A stretch of 9,828 nt of DNA from an uncultured Pseudomonadota bacterium (GCA_902773285.1 CACYDS010000038.1:1-9828); one strand, 5' to 3'; positions 1 through 7,493 are shown, counted from the stretch's first letter. Translations and numbers: made by a program. The notes: generated by a model not told the origin, from the letters alone.

Positions 1-30
1 AAATATAGCTATAGTATTAACTAATAGCCC
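1..30. repeat. left arm of a 30-bp exact inverted repeat
   Basis: Bases 1-30 are the exact reverse complement of 9563-9592. The match is cut by the window edge, so the true repeat may be longer. Both arms lie inside signal-peptide codons of outward-facing paralogous genes. Confidence 0.95.
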
Positions 31-60
31 CCCCCCGAATACATAACTTTTACTTATCAT
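1..60 (-). CDS. secreted-protein family gene, 5' end only (signal peptide with poly-G tract)
   Basis: Only the first 20 codons lie in the window; the gene runs off the left edge. Reading leftward from ATG at 60-58 gives MISKSYVFGGGLLVNTIAIF, a basic start followed by a hydrophobic stretch, as in an export signal. GGAG (70-67) sits six bases before the ATG, a good ribosome-binding site. Its last ten codons match, base for base, codons 8-17 of the gene starting at 9542 on the other strand, so the two are paralogues. The three Gly codons are a run of nine G, where the paralogue has a single GGG. The mature protein is not visible, so no function can be assigned. The gene call rests on start, ribosome-binding site and the paralogue match. 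Confidence 0.62.
   Translation of the reverse strand, partial: MISKSYVFGGGLLVNTIAIF
28..36 (-). repeat. homopolymer tract G9 (C9 on + strand) inside signal-peptide codons
   Basis: Nine consecutive C on the + strand read as GGG GGG GGG in the leftward gene. Nine keeps the downstream frame open (next codons CTA TTA GTT). Eight G would read GGC TAT TAG and ten would read GCT ATT AGT TAA, so a one-base change either way stops translation within about four codons of the tract. Tracts of this length are prone to slipped-strand mispairing. Confidence 0.85.
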
Positions 61-63
61 CTT

Positions 64-70
64 CTTCTCC
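64..70 (-). promoter_or_regulatory. ribosome-binding site of the left-edge gene
   Basis: Read leftward, GGAGAAG precedes AAG and the ATG at 60. It is among the strongest Shine-Dalgarno matches in the window and supports ATG at 60 as the start. Confidence 0.6.
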
Positions 71-166
71 ATTATAAAAAACCACTGGGAACAATCCCAT
101 CTAATAAATAGACTAACATATTTTTGGGGAGTGTGCAAATTTAGTTTGGTGATTAAATGATACTAT

Positions 167-266
167 GCCTGTCAAGGTCAGCGCCTGAATGGCTCTGAGC
201 AAAGCGTACCTTGACAGGCTTTAAGGGGGGCGATGTTGTAAAATATAAACATACCACATCGCACCC
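167..266 (+). repeat. two-hairpin structured repeat, copy 1
   Basis: Hairpin A: GCCTGTCAAGGT (167-178) pairs exactly with ACCTTGACAGGC (208-219). It encloses a smaller hairpin, 179-185 with 191-197 (one mismatch, loop TGAAT). Hairpin B: 226-236 pairs with 256-266 with one mismatch, around an A/T-rich loop. Copy 2 at 2340-2435 has the same order of parts. Sequence shared with copy 2 includes CCTGTCAAGGTC, GAGC, GCGTACCTTGACAGG, TTTA and CCACAT. Two stem pairs differ between copies by paired changes: 167-219 is G-C here and C-G in copy 2; 232-260 is G-C here and A-T in copy 2. It lies in the 313-bp gap between the left-edge gene and the pilus-like genes. It may be a dispersed palindromic element or a structured RNA; the sequence alone does not decide. 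Confidence 0.85.
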
Positions 267-327
267 TCGCCACTTGTTATCTATTGGATAATTTTCTTTC
301 ATAAAATTAACGATTATTTTACCGATT

Positions 328-357
328 TTGTCAGAAGCTAAGTTTGTACCTAATTAT
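328..357 (+). promoter_or_regulatory. possible promoter for the pilus-like operon
   Basis: TTGTCA (328-333) is followed after 18 bp by AATTAT (352-357), a partial -10 match. Transcription would start near 363, leaving only about ten bases before ATG 374, so the message would be almost leaderless. This would fit the lack of a clear ribosome-binding site there. In AT-rich DNA such matches arise easily. Confidence 0.25.
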
Positions 358-373
358 CCTGGGTTAGCAAGAG

Positions 374-1525
374 ATGGCAGGAATTAAAAATATTCTTTCA
401 GGCATGAATAAATTGCGCCTGAGCAATATATATGCAGCTACTTCAAGACAAAATGAATTTTTGCGAGTCATCATTTCTGAAAACGGCTTGCAATTGAGTC
501 ATATTGATGATGAACACATTAAACAGAAAATCGAAATTGAAATTGCGCAAAAATCGACAATTTTTGAATATCTACACAAATTTCCGCTACTGCCGCTGGA
601 TATCATTATTTCCAGCAGCACAATGTCATGTCGCTCTATATCTTTGAATAATTTGCGTAAAAAAGATATGGAAATGTTGGCTAGGAATATTCTAAGTGGC
701 AAGAACGGGTTAATAAATTTGGTATGTTATGAGAAGAAGTTTTCGTATATAGCAGGAACATCGACACTATGCAATATGAAATTGGCGCCAACTTTAGCAA
801 GGGTTTTGCGCGAATTGCTTGATATTGGAAACCCCATACGGACCACAATTACAAGCCCGCTTTGGATCGTCAGGAGCTATCTTCAAACGTATCCGATTGA
901 GACGAGTAAATTTGCAGCACAAATCTTCGCAGTAAATGCAAGTTTGAACAAGGAAATAATAGTCCTTCACAATGAGCAATATGTCTTTTACAAAAAGGGA
1001 ATTACACAAGGTTTTAATGAAAAAGCCGAGATAGATGATGCAATTAAATTTCTCAATCAGACCTTTAATATAGATATTAACAATGTTGCTATTTATAGAT
1101 TTAATGACGCAACATTTGATACATTCACCAAAAGTGTAGATGCAGATATGATGCTGATTTCTCAGACAGAAAACTACTCCGCTGTTAATAAGGTAGTGAA
1201 TTTAAATTTTGTTGCAAAATCTGTTTGTTTGGGCCTTTTGTTGTGTCTGAGTATAAACAGTATTTCTAATGTTATCGAGATTTTTAATTACAATAATCGG
1301 ATAAATAAAATACAGAAAATGACTACTTCCGTTGGAACAGATATAGTAAACGAAATTGCTCTATGGAAAAATTTAAATAATTATATATTTTTGAAGCCAT
1401 TAAATATTAAATCCAAATTAACAGAAAAATTCAAGACAATGCGTAAAAAAATTCAAAATATTTCGATAAAAATAGATAAGAAAACAAAACAGCCAATTTT
1501 TAGTGCCATATATGAGAATGACTGA
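374..1525 (+). CDS. PilM/GspL-like inner-membrane assembly protein (type IV pilus or type II secretion-like)
   Basis: 383 residues. The N-terminal ~275 residues are soluble and mixed alpha/beta, as in the actin-like cytoplasmic part of PilM, MshI and GspL. A single membrane helix follows at about 279-299 (FVAKSVCLGLLLCLSINSIS), then a basic C-terminal tail of about 80 residues, giving the GspL or fused PilM-PilN layout. Sequence similarity is weak by eye. The call rests on topology and on the next two genes, which look like PilO/GspM and PilP/MshK. Such proteins link the cytoplasmic assembly ATPase to periplasmic parts. ATG 374 is the first start in frame, because a TAG lies nine bases upstream; GCAAGAG before it is at best a poor ribosome-binding site. 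The 3' end overlaps the next gene, so the trio is probably co-transcribed. Family assignment is moderate; the coding status is firm. Confidence 0.6.
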   Translation: MAGIKNILSGMNKLRLSNIYAATSRQNEFLRVIISENGLQLSHIDDEHIKQKIEIEIAQKSTIFEYLHKFPLLPLDIIISSSTMSCRSISLNNLRKKDMEMLARNILSGKNGLINLVCYEKKFSYIAGTSTLCNMKLAPTLARVLRELLDIGNPIRTTITSPLWIVRSYLQTYPIETSKFAAQIFAVNASLNKEIIVLHNEQYVFYKKGITQGFNEKAEIDDAIKFLNQTFNIDINNVAIYRFNDATFDTFTKSVDADMMLISQTENYSAVNKVVNLNFVAKSVCLGLLLCLSINSISNVIEIFNYNNRINKIQKMTTSVGTDIVNEIALWKNLNNYIFLKPLNIKSKLTEKFKTMRKKIQNISIKIDKKTKQPIFSAIYEND

Positions 1526-2021
1526 AATAGCGCTATTTATAGAGAGAAATAAAACATACGCATTGTCAATTTTGGCAATGCTTGTAGTGTCGGTATTTGC
1601 ATCTCTGTATAAGAGCAACGAATTTTCAAAGTACGAACAACTTGAAGAGGAAATGACTCCGATTATAAGCATCTCCAAGGATAATGAAACACTGAATTTT
1701 ATAAAAAATCACAAATTTAGTGGACAAAATTCCGATATTAAGAATTTTATGCAAACAGTTGCAAAAAAAACTTATTCTAAAATTTCTTTAATTGAAAAAG
1801 TTGCAGAGAAAAAGATTGATCAAATAAATGTTACTAAGTTTAAAATAACTGGTTTATTTTGGCATGATATGTTTATATTTGAATTCCTTGACAAGATTCA
1901 AAGTTTTGCCCCGGGATTTTTAAATATAGACCATGTCGAAATCAATAAAATAACTAAACAAATAGGGCAGAAACCGATATTGAAATTGGAGTTAATATGC
2001 GAAATATTTCAAAAATTGTAG
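1512..2021 (+). CDS. PilO/GspM-like membrane-anchored assembly protein
   Basis: About 169 residues from ATG 1512. A short cytoplasmic start is followed by one membrane helix at about residues 15-33 (TYALSILAMLVVSVFASLY), a charged, coiled-coil-like stretch, and a C-terminal part resembling the PilO/GspM ferredoxin-like fold. There, FEFLDKIQSFAPGFLNIDHV and a final hydrophobic beta strand (PILKLELICEIFQ) match the usual PilO ending. Such proteins pair with PilN or GspL through the periplasmic domain. The start is uncertain: GTG 1503, ATG 1512 and ATG 1518 are all in frame and none has a good ribosome-binding site. The ATG at 1518 would make a compact ATGACTGA overlap with the upstream stop. 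Any of them overlaps the previous gene, which suggests translational coupling. Confidence 0.6.
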   Translation: MRMTEIALFIERNKTYALSILAMLVVSVFASLYKSNEFSKYEQLEEEMTPIISISKDNETLNFIKNHKFSGQNSDIKNFMQTVAKKTYSKISLIEKVAEKKIDQINVTKFKITGLFWHDMFIFEFLDKIQSFAPGFLNIDHVEINKITKQIGQKPILKLELICEIFQKL

Positions 2022-2329
2022 TAGCGATCTGTGCAATAAGTAATGTTGCTTTTTGCGACACACAGGAATCATTTTTTATGAGTGATTCTGATTCTAAAAA
2101 GGCTATTTTATTGGCAAAACAATACGGGAAATCCGATTCAAATGAAGACACAAATTTTAAATTATCAGGTATATTTTTTATCGATGAAATGAATTGGACG
2201 ATTTGGCTAAACGGAGCCCCATACTCAGAGGCTGGGCAACACGGCAATTTCTCCATAGATGAGGTATCCGAAAACGAGGTTATCGTCACAACATCATCAG
2301 GAGAAACATTTGCGTTGTCAGTAGAATAA
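1997..2329 (+). CDS. exported PilP/MshK/GspB-like small protein
   Basis: 110 residues. Residues 1-20 (MRNISKIVVAICAISNVAFC) form a signal peptide. The cysteine at its end lacks a standard lipobox, so lipidation is not expected. The C-terminal ~60 residues have the pattern of the small beta domain of PilP, MshK and GspB/GspC proteins: LSGIFF..., WTIWLNGAPY, a turn, then FSIDEVSENEVIVTT and SGETFAL. In those families this reads as hydrophobic strand, 'xIxNGxxY', 'V..I....V.L' and a 'G...' finish. Such proteins dock to the secretin or to the PilN-PilO pair in the periplasm. TTGGAG (1986-1991) is spaced five bases before the ATG, which supports the start. It overlaps the previous gene by 25 bases. 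No secretin or ATPase gene follows. Confidence 0.55.
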   Translation: MRNISKIVVAICAISNVAFCDTQESFFMSDSDSKKAILLAKQYGKSDSNEDTNFKLSGIFFIDEMNWTIWLNGAPYSEAGQHGNFSIDEVSENEVIVTTSSGETFALSVE

Positions 2330-2339
2330 ATATACACTT

Positions 2340-2435
2340 CCCTGTCAAGGTCTTCGGCCAAAGGTCGAGAGCGTATGCGTACCTTGACAGGGTTTATGGC
2401 GCAATGTGATAAAATTTAATAAGCCACATTGCGCC
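2340..2435 (+). repeat. two-hairpin structured repeat, copy 2
   Basis: Hairpin A: CCCTGTCAAGGT (2340-2351) pairs exactly with ACCTTGACAGGG (2381-2392) and encloses an inner hairpin, CGGCC-AAA-GGTCG with one G-U pair. Hairpin B: GGCGCAATGTG (2398-2408) pairs exactly with CACATTGCGCC (2425-2435) around a 16-base A/T-rich loop. It has the same orientation as copy 1 (167-266), with both hairpins kept and paired base changes in the stems. It fills the 113-bp gap between the end of the PilP-like gene and the end of the convergent mfd gene, so it may also act as a two-way transcription barrier. No long T run follows hairpin B on either strand, so a classic terminator is not evident. Confidence 0.85.
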
Positions 2436-2442
2436 TTTCATG

Positions 2443-5400
2443 CTACATCTGAGTAGCGTACAATTCCTGCATGAGCCTGTGTACGCTGTTTGTGCGAGCC
2501 ACGATGTCTTTCCATTTTTTCAAAATTACAATTTTTTGGTCATTTCGAATTTTAAAGCTACCAGAATCTTCTGCCACGACGCTAGAGTTCAGGAACTTCA
2601 TAAGTCCTTCTATGCTTTTACACTTGTTTTCATGAAACGAAAACGTAATACCATTTGATCCTACATCGAGCTTTTCGACATTATTTTCCAGACACAATAA
2701 TTTGATTTTTATCAAAATCAGCAAGTTTCTTGTTTCAAATGGAATTGCTCCAAATCGATCAGATAACTCATACTCCATTGCGTCAACAGCCGATTCTGTA
2801 TCAAGTGCACCTATGCGCCGATACATTTCTAGTCTTAGAGCCGAATCGCCGATATAATACTCTGGTATCAGAGCTGGTATGCCTAAGTTAATTTGAATTT
2901 CACTTTTGTTGGATTGTTGTTTTTGTTCTCCTGATTTAAGCATGAGAATCGCCTCTTGCAACATAGATTGATAAAGCTCAACTCCAACTTCTTTGATATA
3001 TCCTGATTGTTCCTCTCCCAACAAATTACCTGCACCACGAATATCAAGATCATAAGACGCCAAATTAAAACCAGTTCCGAGTTTATTCAAATTGCTCAGG
3101 ACGTCCAAACGTTTTTTAGCTGCATCACTTAAGACCTTTGATTTATCCAAAAGTAAATATGCATAAGCCTGGCGTTTTGCCCGCCCTACTCGCCCACGCA
3201 GTTGATAAAGCTGAGACAGTCCAAATAAATCAAATCGGTGGATCAAAATTGTATTGGCATTCGGAATATCGATTCCAGAATCTATAATATTTGTTGAAAC
3301 TAGTACATCGATTTTACAATCACAAAAATCACGCAAAATTTCTTCAAGAGTTGCCATTTTCCCGTGCGCCCTAGCTATTTGCAATTCCGGAAAAAGTTTT
3401 GAAATGTGCTCATAAATTTCATCTAGAAATTCAATCCGCGGAGTTACAACAAAAACCTGACCTCCAATTTTTGTTTCCTGCTCTATGGCCTGTCTAAGTA
3501 TCTCATCATCGTAATCGCACACCAAAGTTTTTACAGGCAATCTATCCGTCGGCGGGGTTGTAATCATGCTCAGTTCTTTTACCCCGGACATTGCTAGTTG
3601 CAAAGTACGCGGTATTGGAGTTGCGCTTAATGTCACGAAATGCGTCGTTGCGTGATGCTTTTTCAAAAATTCTTTTTGTTTTACTCCGAAATGTTGTTCT
3701 TCATCAATAATTACAAGCCCAAGATCCGCGAATTCAATCTTTTCAGACAAAACAGCATGAGTTGCGATGATAATCTGAATTTTTCCTGATTTGATATCCG
3801 CCAAACTCCGCTGAAACTCTGCTTTTGACACAAATCGCGAAAGTTGACAAACTTCAATGTCAAAACCATCAAATCGCTTTTGAAAATTTTTGTAATGTTG
3901 CATAACTAGAATAGTCGTCGGCGCCAGCAATACAACCTGTTTTAATGAAGAGGCAACTATAAATGAGGCCCTTAGTGCAACTTCTGTTTTCCCAAATCCG
4001 ACATCTCCGCAAATTAACCTATCCATTGGAGTTTCTGAAGTTAAATCGTCGATAACATCGTCAATAGCAGATAGTTGATCCTCAGTCTCTTTATGTCCAA
4101 AACCTCGGCAAAATTTCTCATAATCATCAGGAATTTCGAATGATTTTATCTTTTGCATCTTGCGTTTTGCCGCCAGTTGCAAAAGGTCATTTGCGATAAC
4201 TAGCAATTTTTTATATACTCTCTGTTTGCGATTAATCCACGCATTGCTCTTCAAATAGTCGGGCTGTATATTAGAATCGGCATCGCTGTACCGCGAAATT
4301 AAATTTATATTTTCGATAGGAATATACAGTTTGTCATTGTTTTGATAACGTAGCACTATACAATCATGAGAGATATCAGCGACATTTAGATTCACTAACC
4401 CATCAAAAATGGCTATGCCGTATTTTTCATGCACAACAAAATCTCCAACGGACAATTTAGAATAATCCTTGAAGAAATCCTTTGAGCTTTTTTTGCGACT
4501 AAATTTTAACTCTTCCCCAAATAGGTTTTGTTCTGTATATACGATTAATTTATCTGATCTAAATCCGGTATTTAAATCAGAGATCAGTAAATTCAACTCA
4601 TCTTCAGTTGCTTCTGAAAATGCTGTTATTTTTTTAGCATTTTTATCTTTTAATAGATTTTTTGTTATATTATATGCACCATTGGTTTTTAACGAAAAAA
4701 TGGTAGTGTGTTTTAATTTGTTTAATAAATTATGAAGTTCAATTTCATTTCTAATGTCATATTTTTCACTCATAGGTTTAAAGTTAGGGTTGCTCGCGAA
4801 TGGATTTAATTCGTAGAATTCAAATCTTTTTGTAACGTCACTTACCGCATCAGTGAATATTTCTGCAACTGGCAAGACATTTGAGAAATGTTTATATTTC
4901 TCAGCGCATCTTTCGAAGAATATTTTATTATGCTTCTGCAATTCAAAATCAAAAATAAACCTGGTGGCTTCTGGGAAGTAGTTCAAAATGCTTACCGTTC
5001 CCTCATGAAAACAGCTTTGAAACCATTCAATTCCTGGAAAATAATTTCCGTTTGCTACCGCTTCCTTTACTCGTTCATCGTTAAACATATATTTCTGTTT
5101 AAACAAATATTGCGCTTTCTCATCTAAAATTATTTCTGCACATTTGATAACATCTACAATTTCTATTTCTTTTATGCTAAGTTGGGAAACATTATCGAAT
5201 TCTTTTATTGATTCAATTTGATTTTCAATAAATTCTAGTCTTATTGGATTTTGCATATCTGGAATGTAAACATCAACGATACTTCCTCTTACAGCAAAAG
5301 TTCCGGTAGTATTAACCACCGAAGTTCTCATGTATCCAAGGGCTACCAACTTGTTTATTAAAGTCGGTATAAAATATGTGCAGCCTTTTGTTATTTCTAA

Positions 5401-5715
5401 TTTTTCAGAAAAAAAACTTATATCTGCAACTCTATAATTCAAGGCTACTACATCTGTTATCACAATCCTGGGACTTCGGTTTATGATATGAGATAGCGCA
5501 ACAGCCCTCCGTTTAAATACGTCATAATCAAAAACTGCAGTGTCATATATATCAGAGGCAAAAGAATCAAGATATTCCGCCGACATTCTTGATTTAAATA
5601 CCGAATAAACATGGCGCGCTAATGTGCTATCCGAGAACACAATGACATAGCGCTCATGAGGGTAATCACAAAATGGCAACCATTCTGGCGATATACCCTC
5701 AAATGTAGATTTCAT
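2443..5715 (-). CDS. mfd: transcription-repair coupling factor Mfd
   Basis: 1090 residues, complete. Mfd is a cytoplasmic DNA translocase that releases RNA polymerase stalled at DNA damage and recruits UvrA for nucleotide excision repair. In order: a UvrB-like N-terminal module (FAVRGSIVDVYIP near 140; RLEFIENQIESIKEFD near 159); a CarD-like RNA-polymerase-binding domain (VGDFVVHEKYGIAIFDGL, about 423-440); and helicase motifs Walker A GDVGFGKT (570-577), DEEQHFGV (671-678), SATPIPRT (697-704), STNIIDSGIDIPNAN (807-821) and QLRGRVGRA (838-846). The TRG translocation motif GAGNLLGEEQSGYIKEVG (894-911) and a C-terminal regulatory domain follow. DEEQ rather than DEEH in motif II is common in alphaproteobacteria. 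It is somewhat shorter than the E. coli protein (1148), mainly near the N-terminus. Its ATG overlaps the stop of the Do-protease gene by one base (TAATG), so translation is probably coupled. Confidence 0.97.
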   Translation of the reverse strand: MKSTFEGISPEWLPFCDYPHERYVIVFSDSTLARHVYSVFKSRMSAEYLDSFASDIYDTAVFDYDVFKRRAVALSHIINRSPRIVITDVVALNYRVADISFFSEKLEITKGCTYFIPTLINKLVALGYMRTSVVNTTGTFAVRGSIVDVYIPDMQNPIRLEFIENQIESIKEFDNVSQLSIKEIEIVDVIKCAEIILDEKAQYLFKQKYMFNDERVKEAVANGNYFPGIEWFQSCFHEGTVSILNYFPEATRFIFDFELQKHNKIFFERCAEKYKHFSNVLPVAEIFTDAVSDVTKRFEFYELNPFASNPNFKPMSEKYDIRNEIELHNLLNKLKHTTIFSLKTNGAYNITKNLLKDKNAKKITAFSEATEDELNLLISDLNTGFRSDKLIVYTEQNLFGEELKFSRKKSSKDFFKDYSKLSVGDFVVHEKYGIAIFDGLVNLNVADISHDCIVLRYQNNDKLYIPIENINLISRYSDADSNIQPDYLKSNAWINRKQRVYKKLLVIANDLLQLAAKRKMQKIKSFEIPDDYEKFCRGFGHKETEDQLSAIDDVIDDLTSETPMDRLICGDVGFGKTEVALRASFIVASSLKQVVLLAPTTILVMQHYKNFQKRFDGFDIEVCQLSRFVSKAEFQRSLADIKSGKIQIIIATHAVLSEKIEFADLGLVIIDEEQHFGVKQKEFLKKHHATTHFVTLSATPIPRTLQLAMSGVKELSMITTPPTDRLPVKTLVCDYDDEILRQAIEQETKIGGQVFVVTPRIEFLDEIYEHISKLFPELQIARAHGKMATLEEILRDFCDCKIDVLVSTNIIDSGIDIPNANTILIHRFDLFGLSQLYQLRGRVGRAKRQAYAYLLLDKSKVLSDAAKKRLDVLSNLNKLGTGFNLASYDLDIRGAGNLLGEEQSGYIKEVGVELYQSMLQEAILMLKSGEQKQQSNKSEIQINLGIPALIPEYYIGDSALRLEMYRRIGALDTESAVDAMEYELSDRFGAIPFETRNLLILIKIKLLCLENNVEKLDVGSNGITFSFHENKCKSIEGLMKFLNSSVVAEDSGSFKIRNDQKIVILKKWKDIVARTNSVHRLMQELYATQM

Positions 5716-7490
5716 TATCGTACTTTTGGTGTTTGCGTTTCGGCGAAGTTCAAAGTTGTGGCAATCATCATTTGCAACCCATCACGTATAATAATAAATG
5801 GCACGGGCTTATTTTTCTTCATAGGATTCTTTGCGGCCTTCTCCATTATTTGCTTTAATTGCGCAACGCTTGTGATTTTTTTATTATCGGCAGAAATGAA
5901 GCCATCTCCTGTCAAAAACGTCGGACCAAAAAATGTAGTATTTTGTTCTTCATCAACTTTAGATACTATAACCTTAACGTCCTCTGGATAGTCAGATTTA
6001 TATTGTTCCGGAATGGTCGAAACAGTTATTCCAAGACAATCTATTTTGGCTTCCGTTTTATTTGTTTCTGGTGTAGGCGTATTCGTATCTTTGTCTCCTA
6101 CCGCCCCATCCTTTATTGCCTTCTCGAAATCTCCAACCTTTACAGACATTTCAACCGCTCCCCAAGGTTGGGCGCTATCACCCCCCTGTTGCCGCCATAC
6201 TTTTACCTTTGCTGAATTACCAATTTTTGTCATGCCGACCGCCATTTGCAGCGAACAAGTCTCTGAAATCTTCTTGCCATCAAATTCGATGATTATGTCC
6301 CCAACCCGTATACCAGCTTTTGCCGCAGGGCTATTAGGGACAACTTTTGCCACGTATGCCCCATAAATTTTCGATGAATCCAGTGAACTCTGCTGTATCA
6401 ATCCGACGCTTTCTGCTTGTTTCGCGCCCACAGCATGTACTTCTGCGCCAAGCCAACCTCGGAATGTCCGCTTATGTTCAATCAGTTGAGATACCGTTGC
6501 TTGAGCTATATTGGACGGAATAGCGAAGCCAATACCAATATTACCTCCACTTGTTGAAAATATAGCATTATTTATACCAACTACTTTGCCGTGAACATCC
6601 AGAAGAGCCCCACCTGAGTTCCCCATATTTATAGGAGCACTATGCTGTATAAAATTGTCAGTTAAACTCATAGAGTTTTTGCCCATAGCAATATTGCGCC
6701 CCGTGGCTGATACAATACCGCTAGTCACTGTACTCCCGAGACCAAACGGATTTCCGATAGCTATAACAAAATTTCCCTCATGCAATTTCGATGAATCCCC
6801 CCATTCCATTGGAACAATTTTCTTGCCAGCCTTGTGCAATTCATTCAGCGGCACCGAAAGAACAGCAATATCTGTTCTTGCATCCACCGCATGAACCTTG
6901 GCAGGCAACTCTGTTTTGTCAGACAAAAATACCACAACTTTTTTGGCTCTCTCCACAACATGATTATTTGTTACAATGTACGCCACATCCTTATCTACCC
7001 TTATTATGAATCCAGATCCTAAAGCATTTGCCTTACGTACCTGCGATTTTCGTTGAGGAAAATTGAAAAAATCCTTGAACAAATCATCGAACGGTCCACC
7101 TCTAAAAATATCAGGAATATCTAGTCTTCCGCTACCGGTTTCCACCAATTGCATAGTTGCAACATTCACAACAGAATGCATGGCTTTCTTGGCAATGTCT
7201 TCAAATCCTTTTTCAAAACTTATACGTAAATCTTTTTTGTCATCGTTTTGAATGCCCTTTCCTTCTTCTGCGGCTATACTTGCATCTGCAGTAGGAGCCG
7301 ATTGTGCATCAACGGATGTATTGCTCGAACTAGATGTATCACCGACTGCATTTTCTGCATCAGCGCTATCTTGTTCATTTCCGGCATCGGTGCTTCCGAC
7401 GCATTCCAAAATATATCCTCTACAATTTTCCCATGCAACCACGGCCCCCAAAATGGCAGTGGTGTACGCAACAAGCCTTATAAATTTCAT
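5715..7490 (-). CDS. degP: Do/HtrA-family periplasmic serine protease (DegP/DegQ-like)
   Basis: 591 residues from ATG 7490. This family degrades or refolds damaged envelope proteins in the periplasm. Residues 5-20 form a hydrophobic signal or anchor. Residues 31-85 are an acidic Ser/Ala/Asp-rich linker. The trypsin-like domain follows, with the catalytic triad His177 (TNNHVV), Asp207 (ARTDIAV) and Ser292 (GNSGG). Next are two PDZ domains, about 345-435 (GWLGAEV; NSPAAKAGIRVGDIIIEFDG) and about 485-580, and no further domain. Around the active serine, APINMGNSGGAL replaces the usual AAINPGNSGGPL. ATG 7490 was chosen because GGGAAG (7499-7494) lies just before it and the signal peptide starts there; a TTG 15 bases upstream is less likely. 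It is the first gene of a two-gene leftward operon with mfd. Family assignment is firm; DegP versus DegQ or MucD type is not resolved. Confidence 0.92.
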   Translation of the reverse strand: MKFIRLVAYTTAILGAVVAWENCRGYILECVGSTDAGNEQDSADAENAVGDTSSSSNTSVDAQSAPTADASIAAEEGKGIQNDDKKDLRISFEKGFEDIAKKAMHSVVNVATMQLVETGSGRLDIPDIFRGGPFDDLFKDFFNFPQRKSQVRKANALGSGFIIRVDKDVAYIVTNNHVVERAKKVVVFLSDKTELPAKVHAVDARTDIAVLSVPLNELHKAGKKIVPMEWGDSSKLHEGNFVIAIGNPFGLGSTVTSGIVSATGRNIAMGKNSMSLTDNFIQHSAPINMGNSGGALLDVHGKVVGINNAIFSTSGGNIGIGFAIPSNIAQATVSQLIEHKRTFRGWLGAEVHAVGAKQAESVGLIQQSSLDSSKIYGAYVAKVVPNSPAAKAGIRVGDIIIEFDGKKISETCSLQMAVGMTKIGNSAKVKVWRQQGGDSAQPWGAVEMSVKVGDFEKAIKDGAVGDKDTNTPTPETNKTEAKIDCLGITVSTIPEQYKSDYPEDVKVIVSKVDEEQNTTFFGPTFLTGDGFISADNKKITSVAQLKQIMEKAAKNPMKKNKPVPFIIIRDGLQMMIATTLNFAETQTPKVR

Positions 7491-7493
7491 TTT

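Noticed and set aside
71..76. Perfect TATAAT on the minus strand, upstream of the left-edge gene
   Set aside because: It lies just ten bases before the ATG, so transcription would begin at or inside the ribosome-binding site, and no -35 match is found 16-18 bp upstream.
86..99. TGGGA-ACAA-TCCCA small hairpin in the leader of the left-edge gene
   Set aside because: A five-pair stem is short and common by chance; on the minus strand it is followed by GTGG before the T run, so it is a poor terminator or attenuator.
2398..2435. Hairpin B of repeat copy 2 as a standard rho-independent terminator
   Set aside because: The stem is strong, but only TTT follows on the plus strand and no T run follows on the minus strand; the paired copy elsewhere is not at a gene end.
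5656..6366. Overlapping plus-strand open frames across the mfd/protease junction and inside the protease gene
   Set aside because: They lie opposite well-supported coding sequence, have unnatural compositions and no ribosome-binding site; they are antisense shadows.
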